Assembly (NCBI GenBank): GCA_007570785.1 | Contig: ML661799.1 | Coordinates: 1,339,598-1,403,597, forward strand | DNA: 64,000 bases | Source: Antilocapra americana | Lineage: Eukaryota; Chordata; Mammalia; Artiodactyla; Antilocapridae | Direction: 5' to 3' | Shown: positions 23,046 to 34,239 of the stretch, in pieces | Layout of the letters: each line of letters starts with the position of its first letter | Numbering within the stretch: position 1 is the stretch's first letter | Translations under genes and position numbers: made by a program | Notes under the pieces: generated by a model | What the model saw: the letters and a program-made list of their open reading frames with translations, nothing else | What the model was told of the DNA's origin: nothing | The model's database searches: none

Positions 23046-23390
23046 CTTTTCTGCCTCAACAAAGAAAGAGAATCAGAAACAGTTCACACTTCCATGGAAT
23101 GGACCATATCAATTTTCAGTTTTGCCCTGGCCTCTTTAACTCTGCTACCTTCTGTCATAATATAGTTCAAGGAGATCTGAGACATTCTGTTCATGCCCCA
23201 GAACATCACGTTGATCCCTTATGTTGATGACATCATGCTGATTAGACAGTGTGAGCAAGAGGCGGCTGGTGCACAGGGGGCTGTGGTTAGTCATATGTGT
23301 TCCAGAGGATGGAAGAGGCACCCTAAGAAGATTCAGAAAGCTTCTTTTTCCTTTCGGTCTCAAACTAATAGTCAATGTCATACTTGATTA
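23046..23390 (+). pseudogene. ERV reverse transcriptase palm fragment
   Basis: The frame beginning at 23193 contains the catalytic motif YVDD at residues 10-13 (23220-23231). The upstream part of the same domain is in another frame, so a frameshift separates them. The peptide after the motif is readable for about 50 residues and then stops. It is non-functional and belongs to the ERV remnant. Confidence 0.75.
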
Positions 23391-23559
23391 TAATGTCTTA
23401 GATACAGTCTCATTAAGTTTCAGAAACAACATAAGGATTCCTGTGTTGTATATCACTGTTTTGAAAGCCCCCAGCTACTTAAATAAAATATTATATGCAA
23501 ACAATAATAAAAATAACTAAATTTTTACTATACGCTTACTATAGTCTAGGTGCTGCTTC

Positions 23560-23720
23560 AAGGGCTTTTCAGGTTTTGCTTAATTCATACAATAACCCTT
23601 TGGTTATTGGTACCTTTGGGGGTGGTACCATTGTTAACACCCATTCTACAGAGAAGGAAATAAGTCACAAAAAGGTTAAATAATTTACCAAGGAAATTAA
23701 AAGCAGTAAATATTGATAAG
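23560..23720 (-). repeat. MIR SINE
   Basis: 'aattcatacaataaccctttgg', 'cccattctacagagaagga' and 'aaataatttaccaagg' match MIR in reverse complement. Confidence 0.65.
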
Positions 23721-24613
23721 CAAGAATGTGATTATTTGCCATTAGATGCCACGATTGCCTTCCTAAAAAGCCTGAGAATTAGCTGAAAACCATCAGAAGA
23801 GTCCTACTAGTCACAAAACATCCTCTCACCACCCGCCTCGTTGTTCTCTAGGATGTACAAGAGTCATCAGGAAAGGCAGATGTTTAATTTAGTCCTGGCA
23901 AGAGGACAAGATGTCTGTCTTTTCCATTTACTTATCTTAATCTTTAATTGCCCTCCGTCCTCCCTAAGCAGGCTGTCTCATTTTTCCTTTGCTCCCACTT
24001 ACAATCAAGGGTTGAGCCCCCAAGACATCTGGAGTCTTAAAACCCAGTAATGATAAACAGAAACAAACACGAAGCAATACAAACCTTTAGAAATCTCTGG
24101 TGTACATCTGTAAGGCCCTGAAAGCTCCAGCCTCCAGGCTTAATTACAGTGGTGGAAGGCAGGCGGGGTTGGCAGAAGTACATGCCTCTTTAAGACCCAA
24201 ACTCAGACTTCAGTATTGACTGTGGTTGCCAATGGGTCAGGCCCTGGACCACAGCACTGACGCCTGTGTGTTCTCAGAGAGCCGAGCCCAGGGCCCCAGG
24301 GCCCGGCTGAGAAGGATGCCTGCTGTGGCAGCTTATGAAGGGCTCAAGGCAAACTGGGGCATCGTGAGGACCCTGGACTTCTATGGAGGCAGTAGCAGCG
24401 GGCAAGGGGGAAAGGAATAAAGGGACAAGCACAATAACTAAAATCGGCCCTGACAGGACAAAAGTCACTCTCCTAAAGGCATTTGGGCCTTAGCCAGTGT
24501 AAGGGCCCCTAAGTATTCAGGAAACAGAGTGTCAGAATGGAAAAACGATTGCACCAAGACACAAAAGACCTGCATTCATGTCCTCCCCCAGCCACTAGCA
24601 GCGGTGCACCTTT
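23721..24613. other. Unique sequence, GC-rich patch
   Basis: 24120-24420 is GC-richer than its surroundings and holds a 64-codon frame (24226-24420) with no recognised domain. I see no promoter motif or CpG density that would support an exon. Confidence 0.35.
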
Positions 24614-24628
24614 TGGTGATGCCCTTTT

Positions 24629-25226
24629 TTTTTTTTTTAGTTTTGCCATACAGTGACATGATATCGCCATGGGTTTACATATGCTCCCCCTCCAGAACCC
24701 CCCTCCCTCCTCCCTCTCTTCTCCCTTCCCCCCAGGAAATCTTGATGCACCAGCCCCGAGCATCAATCCTGGGCTGGCGATTGATTTCACATATGATAAT
24801 TAACACGTTTCAATGTCATTCTCCCATATCATCCCACCTCTTGCCCTCATCCACAGAATCCATGAGTCTGTTCTATACATCTGCGTTCCTTTTGCTGTCT
24901 CGCATGCTGGGTTCTCGTTAACGTCTTTCTAAATTCCATATATATGCATTAGTATACTGTATTGTTGTTTTTGCTTCTGGCTTACTTCACTCTGGATAAT
25001 GGGCTCCAGCTCCGTCCACCTGAGTAGAACTGATTCGAATGAATTTTTTTTTTAATGCTGAGTAATATTCCATTGTGTATATGTACCACAGCTTTCTTAT
25101 CCATTCATCAGTTGATGGGCATCTAGGTTGCTTCCATGTCCTGGCTATTGTAAACAATGCAGCGATGAACATTGGGGTACACGTGGCTCTTTCAATTCTG
25201 GTTTCCTCTGTGTATATGCCCAGCAG
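24629..25226 (-). mobile_element. L1 3' end, 5'-truncated, with TSD
   Basis: Begins with a T-run (A tail), then the C-rich complement of the 3' UTR G-tract (24685-24735), and extends to 'gtgtatatgcccagcagtgg'. TSD tggtgatg(c/t)cctttt at 24614-24628 and 25227-25241 differs at one base. The high TSD identity suggests a fairly young insertion. Confidence 0.93.
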
Positions 25227-25241
25227 TGGTGATGTCCTTTT

Positions 25242-26340
25242 ATCTGTCTGAGTCCGCATGTTCTATCAAGTGTTTGAGACCGCTTAGAGGGGTGCGAGGA
25301 GCCCATTTCCATGCCCCGATTTTATTTGAATTCAATTTTCCAGCCTATATTGGGATGTGAGGCCCCAGCAGCAGTCTGAAGTGTTGGATATTGTGTTCAA
25401 TTAATCTTTGTTGTAGGATTTACCCTACTAGCTCTGTGGAAAACAGGACCTAAATCACAGACTCTTGGAAGAGGAAATACTCTTCTGCATCCAATACATA
25501 GTGATTCAAGAAATCAATAATTAGATCTATAAAATGGCCATGGACACACTTTCCCTCAACATTCTACAATGCTGTCATGAAGATTAAAAAAAAATGAAAA
25601 TGCTCTGTAAATTGCAAAGTCTGTACAAAGATGAGGGGTTTATTATCATATTCTGATGTTTATTAAGATTACCTCTCATTCCTCCCTACTGAACCACAAG
25701 CAGGTGGGCATGACGGTGCCTTTCTCAACAGTCTTTGTGAGGATCACGGGAGAGGACATGCGTACAGCATTTGTAGAGTACTCAGCCAATAAACACTAGA
25801 CAAAACCATGAATGGGATGCCAGGAGCTCAGATCCTCATTGCTCCCTGCCCTCCAACATCCCCTTTTCATTCTTCTGTGACCAGAAGTCATTTGCAGACA
25901 GACCAGTTCTGATCCTAGAAACCTGTTTTTCATTCTATCACTTTCCCTCTCCTCTGCTTAGCATCTTTCCTTCTCCACACAGAAGGAAAGCAGGTTCCCA
26001 GTAAGGAGGTGCTACACACGTTGCCTTTAGACTGTATGACCCCTGTTCTGCCCATAAGCAGAGTGGAGGGGCCTTTAATATAAAATCAGGGCCCATCACC
26101 CATTTGTCCCATCTCTGTTTAATTTCTGTTTAATCATTTCAAACCAGTAACTGCACTTTCCACCTCTTTCCACCCCTCCAAAATCATAAGTGCATTTTTC
26201 ACCCAGCCTATAATGTGAAGAATCTAGGCCTGTGAGAGGCTGCTGTCCATACTTATCAGGGAAACTGAGGCAGAGTGAAGCAATAAAGTATAAATAATAG
26301 GGGACAGGGAATGAATAAGCCAAATAAGGTGGAAGATTCT
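25242..26340. other. No gene; MIR-like trace near 25730-25800
   Basis: 'tttgtgaggatcacgggaga' followed by 'gcatttgtagagtactcagc' is weakly MIR-like. The rest is unassigned. Confidence 0.35.
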
Positions 26341-27355
26341 TTCCTAATCACAAAATCACACTGCTTCCTGGGCCCCGTGAACCATGTCCAAAGACAGGAC
26401 TTGGAAATGGAGGGCAAGGGAAACCCCAGTCCTGTACCTTTGGTAAGCAGGGGACACACTGGGGGAGGGGGCGCCTAAAGCACTGCTCTGGAGCCCCATC
26501 AAGCAGGAATACCACCCCCAAAAGTGGTTGCATTTCCAAGGATGCTGGATGGGTTTGGAGCTCTCCCAGGTCCTGATCAGGAAGCCCCCATCCATTTCCA
26601 AGGTTTTGGATGGAAGTAGGAGTGATGGTGGGGGTGGGGGTGGACAAAAGAAAGGTAGTCATGAGAGGCTGAGCCAAAATAGGAGGGAACAAGTGTAAGG
26701 AAGGTACAGTCTCTGACAACCAGCCGAGAGAGTGGGGAACAGGGTTGAAGGCTGAATAGGGGTGAGCCCACCCACTCCAGCTGCCTCTTTGTGCATTGCC
26801 AGCAGGACTTGTAAGCCCCAGAAACATTTCCTGCTGGGACAAATTCAGCATACAAGATGTGGAGATAATCACTTGAATTATGACATGAAGGTGACTCACG
26901 TCTCAGGAGACCAGGGAACTGGGCAACGATTGAGGTTTGTGGGTGTGGGGGGGCAGAGATGTAGAGAGGGAAGCTATTCACCAACAATCTGTCTTCATCT
27001 TATAGCCAGTCCCTGAGGTGCCTTTGCCAGCCTGAAGATATGAGGGTAATGTCCCATATAATTCCCTTGGTTTTGAGTGATCGACACAGGCTCTGCCCTG
27101 GGCTCTTTTCACCTCACTCTCTCTGCAGACTTCATTTCTGCCTGGCACCCTTCATACTGGGCTGAGCATTTGATCTCTCTTAGCTGGCAACCCATGGGCT
27201 CTGAACTCTGCTTCCTACATGAAGATGATGGCCAGTTGCCTCCAGGGCGGCCTTCTGCTTCTGATTGACATCAGAACTAGGGGACAAGCAGGACTAAACC
27301 CACCTTCAGTGACAAAGCTGGAAGCAGCCCCAGGTTGCAATCAAAAGCTCTGCCA
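26341..27355. other. GC-richer unique block with chance ORFs
   Basis: On the minus strand frames of 183 codons (26348-26899) and 136 codons (26577-26987) overlap. Both are rich in Pro, Ser and Leu as expected from C/T-rich DNA read in several frames, and no domain, signal peptide or splice context makes either credible. A purine run 'gatggtgggggtgggggtgg' lies at about 26625. Confidence 0.4.
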
Positions 27356-27359
27356 TGGG

Positions 27360-27377
27360 AAAAAAAAAAAAAAAAAC
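27360..27377 (+). repeat. Isolated poly(A) tract
   Basis: About 18 As, not preceded by any retroposon I recognise. Could be the tail of an unrecognised processed insert or simple slippage. Confidence 0.8.
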
Positions 27378-27858
27378 CTGAGTTCAAAGCCTGCCTTGAA
27401 TATGCAAGGGGCCACCTCGTAAGTATTCTGTCTGCATGAGAGGTTGCTGGTGCCATCACTCCAGAGAGGGCAGTTCCTTTGTGCTCGGTATCCTGAAGAG
27501 ATCTACGCTGCAGTCTGGATTAAACAGATATGAGGTTTCATCTGTAGCCCATTATTTCTGTAAATCTTTGGAGGTAGAGGTGGAACATTTGACTTTGACT
27601 CTCAAAAGCCATACACTAGGGCTTTCTCCTCCCTAGCTCATCCTTCTCTTCCCCCTTGTTAGTCCAACATGATCTCCAGCCTTTAAGTCTAGCATGCAGC
27701 CAGCTCCACAAGACTACCTAGAATGTCTCTACAGGTAACTGGGGAAGACTGTTACCTATACTGTGTGATTTCAGATACTAAAAGATCCATTTCTTGGTGG
27801 TACTTCCTGAGCCGGTTGCCATTTGTCTGAAATATTATTAATAAGACATATTCTAGGA
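27378..27858. other. No feature recognised
   Basis: Begins with a short MIR-like phrase (ctgagttcaaagcctgcctt). Otherwise unassigned. Confidence 0.35.
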
Positions 27859-27860
27859 GG

Positions 27861-28205
27861 GCTTCCCTGGTGCATCAGAGGTAAGGAATCTGTCTGCCAC
27901 TGCAGAAGACATGGATTCGACCCCTGGTCCAGGAAGATCCCAAATGCCTCGGAGCAACTATGCTCATGTGCCACAACTGTTGAGCCTGTGCTCTACAGCT
28001 CTGGAAGCACAACTCCTGAGCCCATGTGCTATAGCTACTGAGGCCAGCACACCCCAGAGCCCATGCTCTAGACCAAGTGAAGTCATGGCAATGAGAAGCC
28101 CTTGCAGCTTAACTAGATAGTAACCCCCACTAGGCATAACTAGAGAAAAGCCCAAGAAGCAATGAAGACCCAGCACAGCCATAAATAGACACAATTTTCT
28201 TTAAA
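27861..28205 (+). mobile_element. CHR-type SINE, near full length
   Basis: From 'gggcttccctggtgcatcag' through 'agtgaagtcatggcaatgag' to 'gacccagcacagccataaat'. The longest and best-preserved copy of this family in the window. Confidence 0.88.
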
Positions 28206-28409
28206 AGACACATTTCAATAGGATACGGCAAGTGTCTCCAGGAATACTCCATTAGGGTGAAAACAACCTTGCCAGAGATAGACTAGTGGCTTGTTATTTC
28301 TATCCCAGTGTAAATCCATTTCTACTCTCCAAAATAGTGCCTGGGCATTCCCAGGTAAGCCAGGGCTATAAATAGATGCAGGTCTGGATAAGTTCTGGAT
28401 ATTACAGAG

Positions 28410-28570
28410 GCATGAAGGTGGTACTGCTATTAGTGGACATTACCTGTTAGGAGGTCAAGTTAGATTCTAATCCTCACTGGGAGAGCTTGGGCAAGTCACT
28501 CCACCTCTTTAGGCCTCAGTTTTCACCTAAACATTCTCTCTATTCTAACTCTCAAGGAAATCATTAGAAC
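28410..28570 (+). repeat. MIR SINE
   Basis: 'gagcttgggcaagtcactcc' and 'taggcctcagttttcacct' give the MIR core in sense orientation. Confidence 0.75.
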
Positions 28571-29929
28571 TCAATAAAAAAAAAAGTGCCCTGAGAACAT
28601 ACACACACTTCAACAATTACATATTGCACATTGACCATCTGCCGGGCCTGAAGATAGTAGATAGAGGCTCTCTGATAATTAAAACATGGTCCTTCAATGC
28701 ACGGTGCTTTGAGTCTAGTAAGACAAATGGTTATCATCAGTGTACTAAGTGCATCAATAATAGATTCTGCTCAGGAGTAGAGGAGATCCTACAAGAACTA
28801 TCTAACCCAGTCCCAGATGCAGGCAGTAGGCAAAGGAATTGTCCCCTGATTTGGAGGACTGAGTGTAATAGATAAGGTGAAGGGAGCAGGCCAAGGAAAC
28901 AACATCCCATGCAGGAAGATTCATGAACAAAAGTATGGCAATAGAATATTGAGATCTATGTGGGTAAGTGTGACTAATTAAGGATTTCAGGAGCTTAAAT
29001 TATGAAGAATGGAATGTCAGGAAATAAGGCAGGGAAATACGCAAGAGCTAACCCATAGAGCCTTTTGTGCTGTTTAAGAATGTTTCAGGCAATCCACTCC
29101 AGAAGGGCTTTAGCAAGTAAGTGATATAGTTTAACTACAGATCCCTCCAACAGCAGTGTGGCAAGTGAATCAGGAAAAAGCTGGAGAGTATATAGTTCTC
29201 TGCAAGTTGATGGCAATGAGAGGAGGCATGAAGGCATGTCCAGCCATTAGCTTATGGTTTAACCAGGATGCTGACTGAGAGTTATCATTGTTTAGAAGTT
29301 ATGGCTGCTTGGTCACACACCAGGCTGGGGTCCCTGAAAGGACTTCCAGCAGAATCTGCAGAGAGCTTTTCAAGTAGCTTTATCAATGCCCAGATACCCT
29401 AGGCACAAAGAAACATCCTGGAGGGAAGACTCTAGCAGGTTACTACATGTCTCTCTCTGTGCCATCCTGCTCAACATGCTTGTGACAAATTGGATGAGAT
29501 GCCAGACCTCTAGGGTACACACAGTTGAATACAATAGATAATGTATTACATGATAAATTAATGACTCTAAAAATATTCTGACAGGCTGGAACATGGTTAA
29601 AAACAGTTGGATTAATTTAACCAAATAAATCTTAAGCCCAACTTTAAGATTTCAAAACTAATTGTATAAGTCCAAGGTTTGGGATACCTAGACTGTTGGC
29701 AGAGATATTTATTTGTTCAACCAGTAATTCCTTGCTTTCTAAGAATCTGCTGCAGGTCCAGCTCACAGCTCCCTGAGCTGAGCTTTATCACTATATCTAG
29801 AATGTTTTATTAAAATTAGGTCTACTTTCCTTCTAGGTGAGAAACTGAGCCTTATCTTTGCATCCCAGAGCCTAAGGCAAAGTATAGAGAATGGCAAAGT
29901 CTTCTTGAATGCCTCCATGAGCCAGAACT
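28571..29929. other. Old, unassigned sequence; possible L2 traces
   Basis: 28620-29260 has phrases such as 'aggcaatccactccagaagg' and 'agcaagtaagtgatatagtt' that recall the minus strand of L2, but edges and family are unsure. 29400-29700 contains an LTR-like AT-rich stretch (aagcccaactttaagatttc). No coding evidence. Confidence 0.3.
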
Positions 29930-30215
29930 TTTCTATCCACAGCCTGTTTAATTCTTACAACAATCCCACTATATTTATTTTGTAGATGTCAAAGTTAAGG
30001 TTCAAAGATGTTAACGAAATTGCCCCTGGTTTTGTGGCCTATATTTCAAAGCTATGGAGTAGGAAATGGCAACCTACTCCAGTATTCTCACCTGGGAAAT
30101 CCCATGGGCAGAGGAGCCTGGCGGGCTACAGTCCACGGGGTCCCAAAGAGTTGGACCCGACTGAGCAACTGAGCACATGTCAAAGCTGACACAGAACACA
30201 GATACAGCTGGTTCA
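29930..30215 (-). repeat. MIR interrupted by a Bov-A SINE
   Basis: 'ttaattcttacaacaatccc' through 'gttaacgaaattgcccctgg' is reverse-complement MIR. After the SINE, 'gctgacacagaacacagata' can be its remainder. Confidence 0.6.
30054..30179 (+). mobile_element. Bov-A monomer
   Basis: 'aggaaatggcaacctactcc' to 'gactgagcaactgagcacat', with no tRNA head. TSD tcaaagct at 30046-30053 and 30180-30187. Confidence 0.88.
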
Positions 30216-30469
30216 ATGGTTAATTCACTTTCCGCAACCCTGCACTGGCTCCATGTTACATAAAAGCCCAGGACTGTGCTCTGGCATTGAGCCTGTAGCC
30301 AGATTGAACAAGACTGAGCCTCTCCTCAAAGCCTGGCAGTTTTGTCGGTTAAATAAGCAAGACCTGGGGCTGAGGGGTAGGGAGGTAAGGTGGATGAGAA
30401 AGTTAGAGTTGGTCAGAAACTTTATGCGTACCTCCATTCTGTTTTTGTTGTTCTTGTTGTTATTGACTG

Positions 30470-30566
30470 TGCCACGTGGCTTGTGGGATCTTAGTTCCCT
30501 GATCGGGGATGGAACCTCAGCAGTAAAAGTGTGAAGTCCTAACCACCGGTCTGTGAGGGAATTCCC
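30470..30566 (-). mobile_element. CHR-type SINE, short copy
   Basis: Reverse-complement head: 'gatcttagttccctgatcgg' and 'aaccaccggtctgtgaggga'. About 95 bases, the short CHR form. Confidence 0.75.
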
Positions 30567-30984
30567 CTGTACCTCTATCTGGATGCATTAATACCTGCTG
30601 AGAAGGTAGTAGAGGCCCTCCCCATAGGAATACGGACCCCAGAACAAGGGCTGTGACGGCCAGCTGAGCTCTCTTCTCCTCTGGCTACAGCCAGACTCTG
30701 GTCTAGTTTCAGCCAAGATACCTGTGCGGGAAATAACTACCAACTGGGAATTATTCAGAAGATGTTCAGCATGGTGAGGGTCTAGGAAGCATGTCATGTG
30801 AAGAATGACTGACCCAAGGTAACATTTCACCTGGAGCACATCAGGATTAATAGGCGAACAATTGTTTTTGAATATCTGAAGATACAGTTGTATCGTTTTC
30901 CTGTTATTTATGTAGACAATTATTGGTGTGTATGCCTTGTGATTTCTGAATGTTGGGAAGGTTGTGGAGAAGCAAACTAAAACC
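30567..30984. other. No feature recognised
   Basis: Unique-looking sequence with no repeat or coding signal. Confidence 0.4.
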
Positions 30985-31135
30985 TACTGAGTTTATTGCT
31001 AGGGGTCAGGCACTTTTATATATCTAATCAAATTCACATAATAGCCCTGCCCAGTCTTCTATTCTCACAGATAAGGAAGAGCTTGAGAAATCTGCCCAAT
31101 GTCACCTTTGGAAAACAGCAGACATTTTACCAATA
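30985..31135 (-). repeat. MIR fragment
   Basis: 'aaattcacataatagccctg' and 'tattctcacagataaggaag' follow the reverse-complement MIR core. Confidence 0.55.
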
Positions 31136-31439
31136 CTTGAGCCAAAGTTTGTTGTTGCTCTTACACAGCATGCTCTTGCCTCCTCCTGTATTTTCCATAT
31201 GCATTCTGTGTGGTCATTCAAGGCATATGCACTGGGTGGCATCTTAAAGACCATCTGTCTGTATGAAGAAGGGAGCCTACAGATTCAGGGAGAATTCCTC
31301 TACTCCTTGTGTTGACTTCTATAGTCCTGTCAACCAACTCTATCCTTCAGGCTAGAATCCAGAACTGAGTCAAAAGCCCTTTGATGAAGTGACATAAGCA
31401 TGGGTCCAGCTCCTTACCAAGACCCTTTAGGCCCTTCGT

Positions 31440-31970
31440 TTTTTGGGTTTTTTTTTAATGTTTCATTTTTTTTTTTAATTTTCTTTACTTTATTGTGTTG
31501 GTTTTGCCATACATTGACATGGATCCACCATGGGTATACATATGCTCCCCCTCCAGAACCCCCCTCCCTCCTCCCTCCCGATTCCCTCCCCCTGGGTCAT
31601 CCCGATGTACCAGCCCCAAGCATCAAACTTGGGCTGGCGATTGATTTCACATATGAGAATTAACATGTTTCAATGCCATTTTTAAAATTTATTTATTTAT
31701 TTTAATTGGAGGCTAATTACTTTACAATATTGTAATGGTTTTTGCCTTACATTGACACAAATCAGCCATGAGTGTATATGTGTCCCCCATCCTGAACCCC
31801 CCTCCCATCTCCTTCCCCATCCCATCCCTCAGGGTCATCCCAGTGCACTGGCCCTGAGTGCCCTGCCTCATTCATTGAACCTGGACTGGCGATCTATTTC
31901 ACATATGGTAATATACACATTTCAATGCTATTCTCTCAAATCATCCCTTTAGAAAGATGGTAACGATGAT
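31440..31970 (-). mobile_element. Composite L1: two 3' ends plus inverted 5' piece
   Basis: 31440-31680 is a young L1 3' end in reverse complement. 31681-31947 is a second, older-type L1 3' end in the same orientation. 31948-31970 (tttagaaagatggtaacgat) is L1 in forward sense. One 15-base TSD with 14 matches, ctttaggccctt(c/t)gt at 31425-31439 and 31971-31985, brackets all three. Confidence 0.85.
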
Positions 31971-32007
31971 CTTTAGGCCCTTTGTAATATTACCTCCATG
32001 TTCTCTT

Positions 32008-32250
32008 TGCTTCCCAGTGGTTCAGTAAGGAATCTGCCTTACTGTTTGGAGGTAAGGAATCTGCCTCCAAATTCAGGAGATGCAAGAGATGAGGGTTTGA
32101 TCCCTGGGTTGGGAAGATCTCCTAGAGTAGGAAATGGCAACCCACTCCAGTATTCTTTCCAGTATTCCTGCCTGGCGAATTCCATGGACAGAGGAGGCTG
32201 GTGGGGCTACAGTCCAAGGGGTTGCAAAGAGTCCTACATAACTAAGTTTG
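32008..32250 (+). mobile_element. Bov-tA SINE with internal slippage
   Basis: TSD catgttctctt at 31997-32007 and 32251-32261. Inside, 'aaggaatctgcct' occurs twice (about 32028 and 32053) and 'ccagtattc' occurs twice (about 32147 and 32159), making this copy longer than usual. Confidence 0.92.
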
Positions 32251-32379
32251 CATGTTCTCTTCTCTTAATATCTGAGCCTTCCCCCAAATCCCACAATGCT
32301 CCAAACAGATCACTTGCTCACTTTCCTTTCCGGGGTGTGGTAGAAGTTGTTTCCTTCACCTAAAATACATTTACCACAC

Positions 32380-32631
32380 CCCTTTGCCTACTGGGTGCTT
32401 ACTCATTGTTTAGATCTGAACTTACACATGTTACCATCCCTGGGTGACCTCCACACTTAACTGGTTTCTGTGACCTTCTATGTCTATATATTGGTCATGT
32501 TTCTATCTCTACCAAGCACTTTTCTCACTGTTGGAGATATTCTGTAACCACCTGAAGGCTGGGACAGGGCAATGGTCTTTTGTATCTCTAATTTATAGCG
32601 CAGTGCTTATTACATAGTATTGTCGAATGAA
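32380..32631 (+). repeat. L2 LINE 3' end
   Basis: 'cacctgaaggctgggacagg', 'agtgcttattacatagtatt' and the terminal 'tgtcgaatgaatgaa' are in L2 order. Confidence 0.7.
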
Positions 32632-32708
32632 TGAATTCCACAGACAGAGGAGCCTGGCAGGCTGCACTCCACCGAGTCGCAAAGGGTTGGACATGACTTA
32701 GTGACTGA
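32632..32708 (+). mobile_element. Bov-A fragment
   Basis: 'agaggagcctggcaggctgc' to 'gacatgacttagtgactgag'. It sits directly at the end of the L2. Confidence 0.85.
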
Positions 32709-33509
32709 GGATGCACAAAGAAACCAGCGCATACAACTCATGCAGAGTTCAGAATGACAAAACCAATGGAATACAACATTTTCAGAGTCCAAATTGATTA
32801 ACTCAGTAAAACATTTTCTTATTATGGAAGGCTTTTTTTTCAATGCCAAGGGTTACAAAAACATATTAGCTAACCAGCCCCTAGCCGCTCTCTTCCTGAG
32901 AGTGTAGCCACAACGGCACTGGTGCCCCGGATGGGTCTAGGTGCGGGCCTTTGACCCATGTTGATCCTGGGTCCACTCCCTGGGTTTTCTGAATTAGAAC
33001 CGATTGTCCTGGCAGCTGGGAGAAAAACTTGGAGCACGAGGTCCTGTTTCTCGCATGGAGAAAGCCAGTCTGGGATGAATGAGAACAGGATGAAGAGCCT
33101 TGGCGGCCTGAGGGACCCCTGGTTCAGTGTGTTCCTGCAGCCGAGACATTCTTGGCCTCCCAGCAGTTGTGCCCTAAGCAGTTTAGTGACTCAGTAAACA
33201 GATGCCCTCAAAGGATAGTCACATTAAACCTCCATGGCACAAGAGTAGTGGGTCAGATGGACAAAACCATCAGACAGAACCGGACAGACAGGATGGCAGT
33301 CTGCATAAGAAGAGCTTTCCCATCCCTCAGGGAGATAACACTGCCTCTGACATATTTCACATGGTCTCTCTGAGGGTCCCATGGAGAATGAGCTTTGGTC
33401 GCTCTCAGCCCATGAAGGCATTTTTCTTAATAGGCTCTGTGTCTTCTCTGACTCATTCCCATTCCCACACAGTGCACTCTGAGATCACCTCTACATAAAT
33501 GCCACACGC
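32709..33509. other. Repeat-free unique sequence
   Basis: No transposon wording is visible for about 800 bases, which is exceptional here. Short frames of up to 98 codons (33202-33498) overlap on both strands without any domain. Confidence 0.45.
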
Positions 33510-34060
33510 TCTTTCTCTCTAAAAAAATTTCCCAAGAATACAGTAAAAATGGATGCTGAGAAGAGGCGCTAAATTAAACACTAATGGGCTTTCCTGATCT
33601 CTTTTTCCAAACCACGGTGCAGACAACCACTCTTATTGCTGGCTGTCTGGTGATGTTAGGAATCTCTAAATATGTAAATACATTTTTGTTCAGTCATTAA
33701 GCTTGTAAGAAATAAGAAATTAATTAGCATTAGTATGTTGAATCACTTAGGTGTCAGTAGCTAATATGGCTAATTGGCATTTAATAAGTCTTGCTATCTA
33801 ATTTGCTATGAATTTCATTAAATGTTAATTAATTGCTTAGTTATTCTTTACACAATTATTGTATGTTAACGTTCATTTAATAGCTTATTATTTGGGTGAT
33901 TGTCCTGATGGCAAACTAGTTACCTGTTAATTCTGGTTTGAACAGATTCAGCACATTCCTAAAATCATTCTCTTAAATGTGATCAATTAATGGATTAATT
34001 AATATAATTTAAACCCATAAAAAAACAGTCATCAGTTTACTATGCCACAATCCCCTAGTT
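33510..34060. promoter_or_regulatory. Candidate conserved AT-rich element with homeodomain-type cores
   Basis: Between 33690 and 34015 at least 20 ATTA/TAAT cores occur, several as palindromic TAATTA or TTAATTAA units (33719-33726, 33825-33832, 33994-34003). ATTA is the core recognised by many homeodomain factors. The block has no microsatellite structure and no recognisable repeat, unlike ordinary AT-rich intergenic DNA in this window. Regulatory function is inference, and AT-rich composition alone raises the count. Confidence 0.35.
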
Positions 34061-34239
34061 AAATTGGCAAAACTTTCTGGGGTTTGCTATCTGCCATTAG
34101 CATCAGTAACATACAATACTTTCCTTACCAAAGCCATTAAGCTATTTTTTGGCTCTGATAAACAAGAACACCTTATAGTGTATTATTATTGGCCCATGTG
34201 TAGGTCTCAGAAGGCCCATTTACAGAACGGTGTGGCTGA

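Larger units (their letters stand above)
18931..23390 (+). mobile_element. Second decayed ERV remnant with nested insertions
   Basis: The RT core at 23150-23235 is clear (Y-V-D-D at 23220-23231). Just upstream, 22540-22640 resembles the start of an ERV RT domain, and 21060-21115 resembles a protease region. 18931-21150 has gag-like composition but no motif, so the left edge is uncertain. Interruptions are a Tigger-type element, a Bov-tA and an L1. All frames are broken. The wording at the RT box is similar to that of the first ERV at 6235-6300, so the two may be related. Confidence 0.5.

Noticed and set aside
26348..26987. Overlapping 183- and 136-codon frames on the minus strand
   Set aside because: Low-complexity Pro/Ser/Leu composition, two frames open at once, no recognised motif.
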